From positions 1 to 35,497 of the forward strand of contig AUXH01000139.1 of assembly GCA_000482145.1 (NCBI GenBank): 35,497 nt of DNA, written 5' to 3'. The notes beneath the pieces were generated by a model. That model did no database searches, was not told the DNA's origin, and saw only the letters and a list, made by a program, of their open reading frames with translations. The position numbers and the translations under genes are program-made. Of this stretch, positions 34,960 through 35,497 are shown piece by piece. This DNA comes from Strigomonas culicis. Lineage: Eukaryota; Euglenozoa; Kinetoplastea; Trypanosomatida; Trypanosomatidae. Position 1 is the stretch's first letter; each line of letters opens with the position of its first letter.

Positions 34960-35497
34960 ATGGAGCTAGACTTGAAGAACCTGACAAAGACGTTAGATGA
35001 GATACTCTCCGCCGCCCAGGAGCGAAATAAATCCTCCCGTCGAACCAATCTCATGCGGAGAAGCACGGCTAACAACCCGAGTGCCACCAAGCTGAACCCT
35101 ATCGATGGCAACCAGCCGCTTCCCTCGGCGAAGGATGCTGCCGCCCCCGCCCCCCCGCCGCCTTCGTCCACCGGGCCGCGGCAGCCATCCTCATCGCCGC
35201 CACCGACACCGGACGTGAAGGAGTCCTCGCCGCCGCCGCAGCAGCAGCAGCAGTCTCCGTCACCGCCCGCCGCGGCGGTGGCGAGGCAGGAGCCGCCGCA
35301 CGCGGCAGCAGCTGCCGCTGTCCGCGAGGCGCCGCCGAGCAGCCCCGGCAGCTCGCACGACAGCCTGGCCGCCCTCCTGGCCAAGCCGTCCGCCCACAGC
35401 GCCCGTCGCCGCCAGTACGAGGTGCTGCCGTGCCACGTGGTGGACTCCGTCGGCATCGGCGCGACGCAGGTGGTGGTGCGCCCGCGCGTGGCGGCCG
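34960..35497 (+). CDS. Proline/serine-rich protein, 5' part only
   Basis: The frame opens at ATG 34960 and has no stop before the window ends, so 179 residues plus one base of the next codon are seen. The first 23 residues (MELDLKNLTKTLDEILSAAQ...) form a probable amphipathic or short coiled-coil helix. A basic, Asn/Ser-rich stretch follows, then a long low-complexity region rich in P, S, A and Q (about 60-140) with a five-Q run. From about residue 145 the sequence becomes more ordered (RRRQYEVLPCHVVDSVGIG, ATQVVVRPRV), which suggests a folded domain beginning near the window edge. Its identity cannot be determined from this fragment. GC-rich third positions support coding. Confidence 0.7.
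   Translation, partial: MELDLKNLTKTLDEILSAAQERNKSSRRTNLMRRSTANNPSATKLNPIDGNQPLPSAKDAAAPAPPPPSSTGPRQPSSSPPPTPDVKESSPPPQQQQQSPSPPAAAVARQEPPHAAAAAAVREAPPSSPGSSHDSLAALLAKPSAHSARRRQYEVLPCHVVDSVGIGATQVVVRPRVAA

Noticed and set aside
1..35497. CRISPR array, transposon or retroelement, tRNA or rRNA gene
   Set aside because: No regularly spaced direct repeats, transposase or reverse-transcriptase motifs, or recognisable tRNA box A/B cloverleaf or rRNA core sequences were seen by eye. A tRNAscan or Rfam search could still reveal a small RNA.

Overview
The window looks like nuclear chromosomal DNA of a trypanosomatid (Kinetoplastea). Seventeen intronless genes all lie on the + strand. Each is preceded by a pyrimidine-rich tract and an AG dinucleotide just upstream of the start codon, which is the arrangement expected for spliced-leader trans-splicing within one polycistronic transcription unit. 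Coding sequence is very GC-rich with G/C in third positions, while the spacers are AT-rich and full of homopolymers and short tandem repeats. Several genes are lineage-typical: an FLA1/GP72-like protein, an FLA1BP-like protein, and an EndoG with an SRGH motif. Stops are ordinary TAA/TAG. I cannot place the species.

Layout. 1-6.2 kb: a poly-Q protein (591-1121), the tRNA adenosine deaminase subunit ADAT2 (1892-2422), a 60-residue membrane microprotein (2678-2860) and an AAAP/SLC36-type amino acid transporter (3541-4989), followed by a 1.2 kb gene-free spacer. 6.2-14 kb: a five-RRM MRD1/RBM19 ribosome-biogenesis protein and a 1478-residue HEAT scaffold resembling PP2A-A/PP4R1. 14.3-24.7 kb: a coiled-coil protein, a mitochondrial rhomboid-like protein lacking the catalytic dyad (TimRhom-like), a 1043-residue disordered protein with RVxF and KEN motifs, an unrecognised 669-residue protein and a single-CCCH zinc-finger protein.

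25.1-32.3 kb: two secreted/type I membrane glycoproteins that fit the flagellum-attachment pair FLA1/GP72 and FLA1BP, then mitochondrial endonuclease G. From memory, these three genes are also clustered on Leishmania chromosome 10 and T. brucei chromosome 8, so this is probably a conserved block. 32.5-35.5 kb: a fold-III PLP decarboxylase with altered substrate-pocket residues, a small Dpy-30 motif protein, and the 5' part of a proline/serine-rich protein that runs off the end.

The genes do not form a functional operon; as usual in kinetoplastids, neighbours are co-transcribed but mostly unrelated. The exception is the FLA1/FLA1BP pair, whose products are expected to bind each other across the flagellum-cell body attachment zone. 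The most interesting items are the decarboxylase with an unusual Cys-Asn-Ser-Gly-Cys active-site box, the degenerate rhomboid, and a likely start-codon shift in the FLA1BP-like gene. I saw no mobile element, CRISPR array, tRNA, rRNA or strand switch.
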